A stretch of 64,000 nucleotides of DNA from Myxococcus qinghaiensis (GTDB lineage: Bacteria; Myxococcota; Myxococcia; Myxococcales; Myxococcaceae): NCBI RefSeq assembly GCF_024198215.1, contig NZ_JAKCFA010000010.1:62001-126000 (forward strand), given 5' to 3'. Position 1 is the first letter of the stretch. Every line of letters begins with the position of its first letter. The notes beneath the pieces are model-generated. The model saw only the letters and a list, made by a program, of their open reading frames with translations. It did no database searches and had not been told where the DNA came from. Made by a program: the position numbers and the translations under genes. Shown here one piece after another: positions 45,823 through 55,459 of this stretch.

Positions 45823-46551
45823 ATGAGCTTCTCTCCGCCCGTCTCCGCTCCCCCTGATGCCCTCTCCACCCTGCGCGACCGGGGCTATGCCGTCCTGGAC
45901 CGCGCGGGCCTGTCCGAGCTGGTGGGCATCCCCGCCGCGACGATGGACCTCTGGCGCCCCACCTGGGATGACCTCCCGGCGGACGGGTACCTCCGCGACG
46001 GTGGCCGGTATCGCTCGCGCCGACACTCGTGCTTCATCGTCGACGGCGACTCCGTCACTCCCGTACCGCACCGCGCCCACTGGCAGCCCGTCGAATACAA
46101 CGCCCTGCACGGCGGCCTGGAGCGCTGGTTCGAGCCGATGACGTCCACCGTCGTCGAGCGCCCCGAGTGGCCCCGGCTCTTGAGCCAGCTCGCGGCCTGC
46201 GCGTCCGCGCTCAAGGGACCGCGGACCTGGTACGTGGAGTCGCACCAGTTCCGCATCGACACCACGGATGGCATCGGCCGGCCGACCCCCGAGGGCGCGC
46301 ACCGCGACGGCGTGGACTTCGTCGTCGTGCTGCTCGTCGGCCGCCAGGACATCAAGGGCGGCGAGACGCGCGTGTTCGAGGCCGCGGGCCCCAATGGCAT
46401 CCGCTTCACGCTGACGGAGCCCTGGTCGGCGCTGCTGCTCGACGACGAGCGCGTCATCCACGAGAGCACGCCCATCCAGCCCGTGGGCCCCCAGGGGCAC
46501 CGCGACACGCTGGTGCTCACCTTCCGCGCGAAGAGCTTCCAGGGACCCTGA
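45823..46551 (+). CDS. 2-oxoglutarate/Fe(II) dioxygenase family protein
   Basis: A 242-residue enzyme of the 2OG-Fe_Oxy_2 type, which includes free amino-acid hydroxylases such as isoleucine dioxygenase. The Fe ligands are His and Asp in EGAHRDGVDFV and His in RVIHESTPI; an Arg later (GHRDTLVLTFRA) should hold 2-oxoglutarate. VESHQFRID and GGETRVFEA fit the jelly-roll core. It has no signal peptide. Substrate is inferred to be an amino acid. No clear ribosome site is seen before the ATG. Confidence 0.82.
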   Translation: MSFSPPVSAPPDALSTLRDRGYAVLDRAGLSELVGIPAATMDLWRPTWDDLPADGYLRDGGRYRSRRHSCFIVDGDSVTPVPHRAHWQPVEYNALHGGLERWFEPMTSTVVERPEWPRLLSQLAACASALKGPRTWYVESHQFRIDTTDGIGRPTPEGAHRDGVDFVVVLLVGRQDIKGGETRVFEAAGPNGIRFTLTEPWSALLLDDERVIHESTPIQPVGPQGHRDTLVLTFRAKSFQGP

Positions 46552-46593
46552 GCGACGGGCAGTCCCTGGAAGCGCTCCGCGAACTTCAGCGAC

Positions 46594-49500
46594 TCAGGAC
46601 TTCGGGGCGATGGTGACCTTCACGCCCTCGGTCCAGACCTTGTGCTCGTCGGTGTAGTACAGGTACGCGCGGCTCGCGGGCCCGGTGTACGTGCCGGGAA
46701 CCGCGGCCACCAGCGACAGCGGCACGTCGATGCGCTTCTTCGCCTCCATGCCCCGCCAGTACAGGACGACGTCGCGTCCAATCACCTCGTACGCATCCAC
46801 CACCTTGCGCTTCACCAGCTCCTTGAGCTGGTCATGCCGCACCTCCAGGCCACCCGGCACGCCAAAGATGGCGACCGCCGTCGGCAGGTGCTGACCCGTG
46901 CGGTTGAGGACCATGAGGCGGGCCTCGGTGGGCTCGCCCTCGGTGAGCTCGTGCTTCGCCAGGGCCACCTCCAGCGACACCTGCGTCTCCTTGGAGCTGT
47001 CCGGCACCAACGCGTTGAAGGTGACCTCCACCGTGTACGGCAGCTCCGAGCCATCCTCCATGCGCAGCTCCAGCTGACGCCCACCCGGGCCGAGCAGCTT
47101 GCTCACGTCCGGCAGCTTGAGCGCCTCCTGCGCGGAGCCCGTGAAGCTCACCGGCTCACCCACCGGACGGCCCTCCACGTAGACGCGCACCCGTCCCGGG
47201 CGGAGGTTGGCCGCGTGGGCCTTGTCGTAGGCGATGATGGAGCGCAGCGCGAGCACCGTGCTCTGCGTCGAGCCGTAGCGACCCCCGTCGCTGGACTCCG
47301 CCATGTACTTCATCGCGCGCTGCACGTTCGCCAGGTACTCCGGCTCACGCAGCCAGGCGAGCACGGACAGCGCCGTCGTCTCGATTTCGAGCGAGTCTCC
47401 CGAGCTGCCGACGATGGACTGCGTGCCGCCACCCACCACGCCGTTCTGCTGCTGGAGCTTCGCCAGCCGACCCATCAGCGCCTTGGCTGACGCGCCGTCC
47501 CCCGCGAGCGACAGCACGTTGGCCGCCAGGGCGACGACGTAGCTGTTGCTGCTCTTCGTCGCGGCCTGCTTCACCGCGGCCACCTCGCGCGCCAGCTCCT
47601 TCGCCGTGGCGGCCTTCTGCGGCGCGCTCTCCAGCATCGCCCAGGTGATGTAGGCGTTGGAGGTGTCCGGGTCCTCCACCCAGACGTGCAGGGCGCGACG
47701 CTTGCGATTGAAGCCGCCCTGGCCGTCCCGCTGCATCAGCATCCACTCCCGCGTACGCGAGAGCATCTGCGTGTCCACGCTGTGCACCTGCTGCATGTCC
47801 GTGAAGTGGAGCAGGCCGAAGGCGGTGAGGGCCTCGTGGCCGGGGGCCTCGCCGAACCACTCGTAGCCCTGCTCCTTCGTCTCGAAGCCCACCAGTCGCT
47901 GGTAGCCCGACGTCAGCTTCTCGCGAGCGGAGGCGACGAGCTCCGGATTCACCCCGGTGTGCGTCTGGAAGTACTGCTGCGCCATCGTCATCGGGTACGT
48001 GGTGGAGCTGGTCTGCTCGAAGCAGCCGCTCGGCTCGCGGATGAGGCGCGCGAGCGACTCCGTCAGGTTGGACACGGGGCCCGGGTACAGGGCGATGCTC
48101 GCGCGGATGCTGCCGGGCAGCACGCTGTCGGGGAGGGTGATGGTGTGCGTGGCCGGCTTCTTCGAGGACAGCAGTCCGCCGACGGACACGGTGCCCGGGA
48201 AGCCTCGCGGCTTGATGGACAGCGTGCGGGTGACGGTGTCCGTGTAGTTGCCCGTGCTCGCGATGAGCTTCAGGTCCACCGGCTGCGACTGCTGGCCAAT
48301 CTCCAGCGAGAGAATCTGGCGCCCGCGCCCGTTCGCGGCCAGGTCCAGGGTCTTGTTGCCGGACAGCTTCACGTCGCCCTTCAGCTCCGCCTTCAGCGAG
48401 ACACCCGTCAGCGCGGCGTCCGTCCCGTTCACCAGCGCCACCGGCAGGCGGACGACGTCACCCGACGTCACCTCCAGCGGCAGCTTCGGCTCCACGTAGA
48501 AGGGCTGCGAGGACTCCAGCTCCGCCACCGCCGAGCCCAGCTCACCGCCGTCGCCCACCGCGCCGGCCGTGGCCTTGAACGACGTCACCGAGTCGTTGGT
48601 CGCGAAGCGCACGCGGACCTCGCCGGTGCGCGCGTCGGTGCGCACCCCTGAGTTCCAGTAGAGCGTCTCCGCGAAGTCCACCCGGTCCCCGGACTTGCGG
48701 CCCGGCCGCGTCATGTGCGCGTACTCGCGGAGATAGATGAACGGCGAGGGCTGAAGCGGCTCCTGCCATTCCTTGGCGTGCGCCCTCTTCTTCTTCCTGG
48801 GCGCCTCGTCGTCGTGGGGCTGATCGAGGATCTCAACCCTCTGCATCTGGATTTCCGCCGGAGCCGCCATCTCTGGCGCCATGGCCACAACGGGAGCAGG
48901 CGCGGCAGCGGGCGGAGGAGGAGCGGGAGGCGCGGGGGCCACGGCCACCACCGCGCCCTTCATGTCCATGTTGTCATCCCTGAAGGCCATGCCATCGGCC
49001 TCGCCCTCTTCCCGCTCTTCATGCATCGGTTCGGGGGCATTCTTCCACCGCATGCCGCCCTTGACGGCGCTGGACGGCTTGGGCCCGCCCTGATTGCGGT
49101 CCGCCTTGTCGCGGAGGCCCGGCAGCCGCAGCGACGCATGCATCGCGAGCGCGCGCTGGGCCGCGTCTCCGTGGCTGGACATGAAGGTGCGCGGGTGGAT
49201 GAACGCGAAGCGCCTCCAGCCCTGGGTGCCCAGCAGCAGGTCCACCGCCATGCGCGACTTCGGGTTCTTCTTGTCGAAGTAGAGCTGCGCGTCGGCCAGC
49301 TCCTTCACCTCGTGCTCCAGCAGCACCATCACCGGCAGCGAGGGCGCCTGCTCGCGCTTCTCCTGGAGCTGCAGCACCGCGTCGTCGGTGACGGTGAGCA
49401 TCACCAGCGCGGAGACGGGCTCGCCGCCGCGCAGGGTGCGCGCCGTCAGCTCCACGGGCGCGCCCGGCTCGTAGCGGGTGCGGTCCGCCTTCAGCTCCAC

Positions 49501-50793
49501 CGTGATTTCCTTCGCGGGCTGGCGGAACACCAGTCGCTCCGCCAGGGGCCGCCCGTCCGCGTCCCACACCGTGGCGATGAGCACGCCATCCGCCTTGCCC
49601 GGGTCCAGCGTCACGGGGTTCTCGTCATCCGCGTCGAGCACCGCCGAGGCCACCCGCACGTCGCGCTGGCTCAGCGACACCGACGTCCGGCCCACGCCCG
49701 TGTTGCTCACGACCAGCCGCACCAGTCCACCCGGAGCAATCACATCCTCGCGCGCTCGGATGACCGCGCCCGTCGCCTTCACGGCGGGCAGCGGGAAGGT
49801 CTTCTTGATGCCGGCCGGCGAGTCGATGCGCAGCGCGTAGCTGGTGTCGGCGCGAGGGGTGAGCTCGAAGCGGCCCCGGCCCTCGTGCTCCGAGCGGACG
49901 TTGGCGACGACCTTGCCCGTCTTCGTATCCAGCACCACGCCCGTCAGGTCCGCGGGCTTGCTCGCGGGCGTCTTCGCCTCGAAGTACACGCGCGACGTCA
50001 GCCCCGCCACCAGCTCACCGCCCTCAGGGTACATGGCCAGGTCCAGCGTCTGGAGGAGGATGGGAATCGTCTTCGCCGCCGTCTCCACCACGCCGCCGTC
50101 CTGGATGGTGAAGGCCAGCGTCCCCTCGCCGCGCTCCATGGTCTTCGGCAGGTTGAAGCGGACGGTGCAGCGGCCCTGCGGGTCCACCGCGCAGCTCTCC
50201 TGGGCCACGCTGACGCCGTCGACGAGCGCGGTGGCGGACACCTTCGCCGTCTCGGGCACGCCGCCCTCGGCGCGCTTCACGTCGAGCGTCGCGGTGACGG
50301 TGTCTCCGGGGCCGTAGCCGTCGCGGAGGAACTGGACCTGCGTCTTCAGGCGGGGCGCGCGGTAGGCCCGCACCTCGAACTTGCGCTCCACCGGGGCCCC
50401 GGCCGTCCAGGGGTCGCTGATGCGCAGGGTGTACTCGCCACCGGCCTGTCCGGCGGGGATGGGCCACGAGTAGCCCCAGACCGTCTCGGGGGAGGACACC
50501 CGGCCCTGGGCGATGAGGTCTCCCCGGGGGCCACGGACCTCGATGACGGCGTTCACTCCGCCGGTGACGGGCTTGTGGGAGAGGGCCTGGAGCACCAGCC
50601 CGCGCACCAGGACGGACTCGCCCGGACGGTAGAAGGGCTTGTCGGTGGAGACGAAGGTGAGGGGGCGGTCGCGACCCTCGGGAGACGGGGCGTTGGGGCG
50701 GGCGGCGAGCACCAGGCCAGGCACCAGCAGGAGTGACGTGGCGAGGCCCAGGGTGCGGAGCACCCGTCGGAGGCGCGGGACAGGGAGGGTCAT
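46594..50793 (-). CDS. Alpha-2-macroglobulin family protein with thioester
   Basis: A 1399-residue exported protease trap. Signal peptide ends VLAARP without a lipobox. MG domains begin with TFVSTDKPFYRPGESV; a Pro/Ala insert (near 640-720) is followed by the alpha-2-macroglobulin domain (YWNSGVRTDARTGEVRVRF). The thioester motif GCFEQ has Cys924 and Gln927, so covalent trapping should work. The complement-like helical domain follows. Bacterial homologues often pair with penicillin-binding protein 1C; here it faces a prolyl oligopeptidase gene instead. The ATG at 50793 begins the signal. Confidence 0.9.
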   Translation of the reverse strand: MTLPVPRLRRVLRTLGLATSLLLVPGLVLAARPNAPSPEGRDRPLTFVSTDKPFYRPGESVLVRGLVLQALSHKPVTGGVNAVIEVRGPRGDLIAQGRVSSPETVWGYSWPIPAGQAGGEYTLRISDPWTAGAPVERKFEVRAYRAPRLKTQVQFLRDGYGPGDTVTATLDVKRAEGGVPETAKVSATALVDGVSVAQESCAVDPQGRCTVRFNLPKTMERGEGTLAFTIQDGGVVETAAKTIPILLQTLDLAMYPEGGELVAGLTSRVYFEAKTPASKPADLTGVVLDTKTGKVVANVRSEHEGRGRFELTPRADTSYALRIDSPAGIKKTFPLPAVKATGAVIRAREDVIAPGGLVRLVVSNTGVGRTSVSLSQRDVRVASAVLDADDENPVTLDPGKADGVLIATVWDADGRPLAERLVFRQPAKEITVELKADRTRYEPGAPVELTARTLRGGEPVSALVMLTVTDDAVLQLQEKREQAPSLPVMVLLEHEVKELADAQLYFDKKNPKSRMAVDLLLGTQGWRRFAFIHPRTFMSSHGDAAQRALAMHASLRLPGLRDKADRNQGGPKPSSAVKGGMRWKNAPEPMHEEREEGEADGMAFRDDNMDMKGAVVAVAPAPPAPPPPAAAPAPVVAMAPEMAAPAEIQMQRVEILDQPHDDEAPRKKKRAHAKEWQEPLQPSPFIYLREYAHMTRPGRKSGDRVDFAETLYWNSGVRTDARTGEVRVRFATNDSVTSFKATAGAVGDGGELGSAVAELESSQPFYVEPKLPLEVTSGDVVRLPVALVNGTDAALTGVSLKAELKGDVKLSGNKTLDLAANGRGRQILSLEIGQQSQPVDLKLIASTGNYTDTVTRTLSIKPRGFPGTVSVGGLLSSKKPATHTITLPDSVLPGSIRASIALYPGPVSNLTESLARLIREPSGCFEQTSSTTYPMTMAQQYFQTHTGVNPELVASAREKLTSGYQRLVGFETKEQGYEWFGEAPGHEALTAFGLLHFTDMQQVHSVDTQMLSRTREWMLMQRDGQGGFNRKRRALHVWVEDPDTSNAYITWAMLESAPQKAATAKELAREVAAVKQAATKSSNSYVVALAANVLSLAGDGASAKALMGRLAKLQQQNGVVGGGTQSIVGSSGDSLEIETTALSVLAWLREPEYLANVQRAMKYMAESSDGGRYGSTQSTVLALRSIIAYDKAHAANLRPGRVRVYVEGRPVGEPVSFTGSAQEALKLPDVSKLLGPGGRQLELRMEDGSELPYTVEVTFNALVPDSSKETQVSLEVALAKHELTEGEPTEARLMVLNRTGQHLPTAVAIFGVPGGLEVRHDQLKELVKRKVVDAYEVIGRDVVLYWRGMEAKKRIDVPLSLVAAVPGTYTGPASRAYLYYTDEHKVWTEGVKVTIAPKS

Positions 50794-50987
50794 GTGGGCT
50801 CTGAACGGCTGAACTGGCGGGAAGTTCTGCGCGAGGGACGAGCGCCGGGCACGACCCGGTGTGTCGTCGGTGGAAGCACGGCGTGAGGGTGGCTCGGGGA
50901 GCGGGGTTGGGCGAAGCTGACCCACCGGAATGGGAGCTGGCGCGCCGTGTTGGTGGCCCCGCCGCACCGCCACCAGGAGATGAGCAC

Positions 50988-53069
50988 ATGGGCAGGTTGT
51001 TTGTCGCGCCGCTGCTGACCGGGCTTTTGGCCGCTTCCTCGGCGATGGCGGTCGAAGAGGACCCCTTCCTGTGGCTGGAGGAGGTGCAGGGGCAGAAGGC
51101 GCTGGAGTGGGTGCGCGCGCAGAACGCGAAGACGGAGGCGGTGCTGGAGAAAGACCCGCGCTTCGAGCCCTTCCAGGCGGAGGCGCTGCGCATCTTCACC
51201 GCCACGGACCGCATCCCCACGCCCACCTTCCGCGCCGGGGGCGTGGACACCTTCTGGCAGGACGCGACGAACCCTCGTGGGCTGTGGCGGCACACGACGA
51301 CGGAGGGCTACGCGAGCGCCACCATCCCCTGGGAGACGGTGCTGGACGTGGATGCGCTGGCGAAGCAGGAGGGTGCGCCCTGGGTCTGGAAGGGTATCGA
51401 CTGCCTGCCGCCCGCTGACTTGAAGTGCATCGTCTCCCTCTCCAACGGCGGCAAGGACGCGGTGGAGTCGCGCGAGTTCGACGCTGGGACGAAGCAATTC
51501 GTCGAAGGAGGCTTCCGGCTGAAGGAGGGCAAGCAGTCCGTGTCGTGGCTGGACGCGGACACGCTGCTCGTGGGCCAGGACTGGGGCGGTGACACGCTCA
51601 CCGAGTCCGGCTACCCGTTCGTGCTCAAGCGCTGGAAGCGCGGCACTCCGGTGGAGCAGGCGACCGAGGTGTTTCGAGGTGAGCGCACGGATGTGTCCGC
51701 CTCGCCCACCGTCCTGCACGACGCGGACGGACAGCTCCAGGGCGTGCTCATCAATCGCGCGGTGACGTTCTACGAGTCGGAGCTGTTCCTGCTCGGGGAC
51801 GCGGCGCCGGTGCGACTGCCCTTCCCGCGCAAGGTGTCGTTCCATGCGTTCGTCCAGGGGCAGGTCGTCTTCACGATTGAAGAGGACTGGGGCGGCTTCA
51901 AGCAGGGCGCGCTCCTGGCCTGGTCGCTGGAGGCGCTGAAGCAGGACGCGGCGAAGGCGAAGCCCACGCTCATCTTCCAGCCTGGACCGCGTCAGGCCAT
52001 CGAGCGCGTGTCGGCCACGCGCACCCGGCTGCTCGTCAACCTGTACGAGGACGTGAAGGGCGCGCTGGATGTCTATTCGTCGAGCAAGGGCCGTTGGACT
52101 CGCAAGCGGCTGGCGATGCCGAAGAACGCGTCGGTGGAGATTGTGGCCACGTCGTCCTCGCACGAGAAGCTGTTCGCGGGCGCGGAGGGCTTCCTGGAGC
52201 CGACGTCGCTGTGGCTCGGCGACGCGGCGGCGGGCACGGTGAAGCAGGTGAAGGCGTTGCCGGCGCGCTTTGATTCATCCAAGCACCGGGTGGAGCAGTT
52301 CTGGGTGAAGTCGAAGGATGGGACGCGGGTGCCGTACTTCCTGGTGCGGCCGGTGAAGCCCAAGGCCGGCGGTGTCACGCCGACGGTGGTGTACGGCTAC
52401 GGCGGCTTCCAGGTCTCCAAGCCGCCCATGTACCTGCCGGAGATGGGCAAGCTGTGGCTGGAGCGTGGCGGCGCGTACGTCGTCGCCAACATCCGGGGCG
52501 GTGGCGAGTTCGGTCCGCGCTGGCATCAGGCCGCGCTGCGAGAGAAGCGTCAGCGGGCGTTCGACGACTTCGCCGCCGTGCTGGAGGACCTGGTCCGCCG
52601 CAAGCTCACGTCACCGAAGCACATCGGCATCTACGGCCGCTCCAACGGTGGCGTCCTCACCAGCGTGGTGATGACGCAGCACCCGGAGTTGCTCAACGCG
52701 GCTGTGATTGAAAGCCCGCTCATCGACATGATGCGCTACCCGAAGCTGCCGGCCGGCGCGTCGTGGGTGGGCGAGTACGGCAACCCGTTCGTCCCCGAGG
52801 ACGCGGCGTTCATCTCGAAATACTCCGCCTACCAGAACCTCAAGCCGGGCGTGCGCTACCCCAAGCCGTACATCACCACCAACACGAAGGACGACCGCGT
52901 GCACCCGGGCCACGCGCGCAAGTTCGCCGCGAAGCTGGAGGCGATGGGGCTGCCGTACCTGTACTTCGAGAACACCGATGGCGGGCACTCGAACGACTCG
53001 GACCCGATGCTCAATGCGCGCCGGTGGGCGCTGCACCACGTCTACCTGTCGCAGCAGTTGATGGACTGA
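50988..53069 (+). CDS. Exported prolyl oligopeptidase (S9)
   Basis: A 693-residue serine peptidase: signal peptide ending SSAMA, an N-terminal beta-propeller (DPFLWLEEVQGQKALEWVRAQN start), and the C-terminal hydrolase. The catalytic Ser lies in GRSNGGVL, Asp in KDDRVHPGHA and His in GGHSND. IRGGGEFGPRWHQAALREKRQRAFDDF is typical of the family. It should cut proline-containing peptides in the periplasm or outside. AGGAG precedes the ATG. Convergent with the ABC genes, 4 bases apart, and divergent from the macroglobulin gene. Confidence 0.93.
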   Translation: MGRLFVAPLLTGLLAASSAMAVEEDPFLWLEEVQGQKALEWVRAQNAKTEAVLEKDPRFEPFQAEALRIFTATDRIPTPTFRAGGVDTFWQDATNPRGLWRHTTTEGYASATIPWETVLDVDALAKQEGAPWVWKGIDCLPPADLKCIVSLSNGGKDAVESREFDAGTKQFVEGGFRLKEGKQSVSWLDADTLLVGQDWGGDTLTESGYPFVLKRWKRGTPVEQATEVFRGERTDVSASPTVLHDADGQLQGVLINRAVTFYESELFLLGDAAPVRLPFPRKVSFHAFVQGQVVFTIEEDWGGFKQGALLAWSLEALKQDAAKAKPTLIFQPGPRQAIERVSATRTRLLVNLYEDVKGALDVYSSSKGRWTRKRLAMPKNASVEIVATSSSHEKLFAGAEGFLEPTSLWLGDAAAGTVKQVKALPARFDSSKHRVEQFWVKSKDGTRVPYFLVRPVKPKAGGVTPTVVYGYGGFQVSKPPMYLPEMGKLWLERGGAYVVANIRGGGEFGPRWHQAALREKRQRAFDDFAAVLEDLVRRKLTSPKHIGIYGRSNGGVLTSVVMTQHPELLNAAVIESPLIDMMRYPKLPAGASWVGEYGNPFVPEDAAFISKYSAYQNLKPGVRYPKPYITTNTKDDRVHPGHARKFAAKLEAMGLPYLYFENTDGGHSNDSDPMLNARRWALHHVYLSQQLMD

Positions 53070-53073
53070 GCGC

Positions 53074-53880
53074 TCAGCTCACGCTCTCCGCGCTGTAGCG
53101 GGCGATGAGGCCCGTGCGCACGGCGAGGCGGAACACGCGGTTGAAGAAGAGGGCGGCCAGCACGATGTAGAGCACGGCGAGGCCGCCCCCCATCAGCACC
53201 GTCGTCCACGACACCGAGCCACCCGCGACGATGGTCCGCATGCCCTCGAACACGTAGGACGGGGGCAGGAGGCGGGCGATGGCCTGCATCCACGAGGGCA
53301 GGGTGGACAGTGGATAGAAGACGCCGACGAACGGGGACAGGAGCGCGGGGATGGGCCAGATGAACCACTCCGCGGAGGGCCCCAGGCGGAGCACCACCGC
53401 CGTGCCGATGATGCCGAGCGCGATTCCGAACAGGAACAGCACCAGCAGGAACGGCACCAGCATGGCGCCATAGACGAGCATCGACAGGCCGAACACGGCG
53501 CCCGCGACGACGAGCATGACGACGAGCCCCACCGAGCTGGTCGCGATGCTGGAGAGCACCAGCCCGGTGACGTACTCAGTGATTGTCATCGGGGTGGCGA
53601 AGACGTTGAGGAAGTTGCGCGACCAGACGTCCTCGAAGAAGGCCATCGTCACGCCCTGCATCACCCGGGTGAGGAAATCCCAGAGGAGCACCGCGCCGAG
53701 CAGCGCGGGCAACAGGTCCATGCCCGGCTGGTGGGTGATGGTGCCCAGGTAGCGGGTGATGAAGCCCCACAGGACGATGTCGATGGCCACCCAGACGAAG
53801 AGGGGGAAGACGCGCGAGGGGCTTCCGCGCAGCAGGTAGAACTGGCGCAGGACGATGGCGGCGGCGCGAGACAGTCGCAT
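53074..53880 (-). CDS. ABC-2 type permease
   Basis: A 268-residue membrane protein with six helices and the ABC-2 layout (VFPLFVWVAIDIVLWGFI; NFLNVFATPMTITEYVTG; YPLSTLPSWMQAIARLLPPSYVFEGMR, the NodJ/DrrB-like signature). It partners the ATPase immediately upstream; its ATG follows that stop by two bases. A lipid, polysaccharide or drug may be exported; substrate unknown. Confidence 0.88.
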   Translation of the reverse strand: MRLSRAAAIVLRQFYLLRGSPSRVFPLFVWVAIDIVLWGFITRYLGTITHQPGMDLLPALLGAVLLWDFLTRVMQGVTMAFFEDVWSRNFLNVFATPMTITEYVTGLVLSSIATSSVGLVVMLVVAGAVFGLSMLVYGAMLVPFLLVLFLFGIALGIIGTAVVLRLGPSAEWFIWPIPALLSPFVGVFYPLSTLPSWMQAIARLLPPSYVFEGMRTIVAGGSVSWTTVLMGGGLAVLYIVLAALFFNRVFRLAVRTGLIARYSAESVS

Positions 53881-53882
53881 GG

Positions 53883-54644
53883 CTAGGGGTGCTCCAGTGC
53901 GAGCGGCTCGCGAGCCACGGTGATGAACAGCTCCTCCAGCGTCGCCTTGCCGTGCTCGTGAGGCAGCTTGCGAGGGTCTCCCTGGAGGAGCACCTTGCCG
54001 CGCGACATGAAGAGGACGCGGTCGCACACCTCTTCCACCTCGTACATATTGTGGGAGGTCCACAGCACGCCGCCGGTGCCCTTCGCGGTGAAGTCGCGGA
54101 TGCGGGCGCGGATATCGCGCGCCGTGGACGGGTCCAGCGAGGCGGTGGGCTCGTCGAGCAGCAGCAGCTGGGGCCGGTTGAGCATGGCCTTGGCGAGCGC
54201 GACGCGCGTCTGCTCTCCCGAGGACAGCACGCCACACTTGGTGTCGCGGAAGCGCGTGAGGTCGAACTCCTGGAGCAGGGCCTCGATTCGCTCGGAGACG
54301 CGCTTCACGCCGTAGATCATGCCGAAGTAGCGCAGGTTCTGGACGACGGTGAGGTTGCCGGGGAGCGGCGCGTAGACGGCGGCGAAGTTGGTGTACTCGA
54401 GCGCCTGCGAGCGGCGCTTGGAGAGGTCCACGCCCTGGATGTGGATGGCGCCGGAGGTGGGCTCCAGGACGCCGAGCACCATGTTGATGGTCGTGGTTTT
54501 TCCGGCGCCGTTGGGGCCGAGCAGGCCGACGATTTCGTTGCGACCGACCTCGAAGGAGATGCCATCCACGGCGACGGTGCTCGCGTAGGACTTGCAGAGC
54601 TCGCGGACGGAGAGCACCGGTGGATTGCTGGAGGGTTCGGCCAT
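53883..54644 (-). CDS. ABC transporter ATP-binding protein
   Basis: A 253-residue ATPase: Walker A GPNGAGKTTT, a signature region CGVLSSGEQTRVALAKAM, Walker B LLLLDEPTASLDPSTARD, and switch His in TSHNMYEVEEV. It belongs with the permease that follows. The paired arrangement with no periplasmic binding protein marks an exporter. Confidence 0.92.
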   Translation of the reverse strand: MAEPSSNPPVLSVRELCKSYASTVAVDGISFEVGRNEIVGLLGPNGAGKTTTINMVLGVLEPTSGAIHIQGVDLSKRRSQALEYTNFAAVYAPLPGNLTVVQNLRYFGMIYGVKRVSERIEALLQEFDLTRFRDTKCGVLSSGEQTRVALAKAMLNRPQLLLLDEPTASLDPSTARDIRARIRDFTAKGTGGVLWTSHNMYEVEEVCDRVLFMSRGKVLLQGDPRKLPHEHGKATLEELFITVAREPLALEHP

Positions 54645-54666
54645 GTCGGAGGTGGAGCGTCCTGCG

Positions 54667-55410
54667 TCAGTTGTGAAGCTTCTCGTGCCGGCCGAGCATC
54701 TCGACGTACTCGGCGATTTTGCGGGCGCGCGTCTCGGCCTTCTTCACGTGGTGGATGCGGAAGAGCACCGCGTAGCGGTTGACGGAGTTGAGGGTGGCGA
54801 AGAACGCCTCCGCGCGAGGATGGGCGGCCAGGGCCGCCGCGAGGTCGGCGGGCACGGTGATTTTGCTCTGGGAGTCATAGGCGGCCTCCCAGCGTCCGTT
54901 CTGTTTCGCGTTCTCGATTTCGGCCAGGCCCGAGGGCTTCATCCGGCCTGCTTCGATGAGCGCGAGCACCTTGTCGCGATTGATTTTCGACCAGATGCTC
55001 CGAGGCCCGCGCGGGGTGAACTTCAGGACATAGGCCGAGTCGTCGAAGCGACCCTTCTGGCTGTCAATCCAGCCCCACGTCAGGGCGACCTCCAGTGCCT
55101 CCTGGTAGGTGAGGGACACGGGGCTCTTGCCCTTCTTGGAGAACTTGAGCCACGCACCGCGCGACGTGGCGGCGTGTTTCTGGAGCCAGGTGTCGAAGGC
55201 CTCCGCATTCGCGAAGAAGACGATGGGCAAATCGCCCGTGGGCGTCGCGGTGGCGGGCGTGGACTGCGCGGGAGCGAGCTTCGAGGCCACGGACTTCGCA
55301 GTGGTGGGCTTCGCGCGTGCGGGCTTCGCGGGAGCGGACTTCCCAGCGGCCGATGACTTCGTGGCCGGAGACTTCTTCCGCGCGGACCGGGTCTTCTTGG
55401 CGGGGCTCAT
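54667..55410 (-). CDS. YdeI/OmpD-associated family protein with Lys/Ala-rich tail
   Basis: A 247-residue protein. Residues 1 to about 60 form a basic tail of Lys, Ala, Pro and Ser repeats (AKKTRSARKKSPATKSSAAG), like histone H1 or HU-type C-tails. The rest is the YdeI fold: WLQKHAATSRGAWLKFSKKG, LTWGWIDSQKGRFDD, KFTPRGPRSIWSKINRDKV and the C-terminal helix. The family role is unclear. With the tail it may bind nucleic acid (inference). ATG at 55410. Confidence 0.75.
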   Translation of the reverse strand: MSPAKKTRSARKKSPATKSSAAGKSAPAKPARAKPTTAKSVASKLAPAQSTPATATPTGDLPIVFFANAEAFDTWLQKHAATSRGAWLKFSKKGKSPVSLTYQEALEVALTWGWIDSQKGRFDDSAYVLKFTPRGPRSIWSKINRDKVLALIEAGRMKPSGLAEIENAKQNGRWEAAYDSQSKITVPADLAAALAAHPRAEAFFATLNSVNRYAVLFRIHHVKKAETRARKIAEYVEMLGRHEKLHN

Positions 55411-55459
55411 CGGGCCGGCTTGTACCACGGGGCCGAGGAAGCGGAGGACCCGCGCGGCG

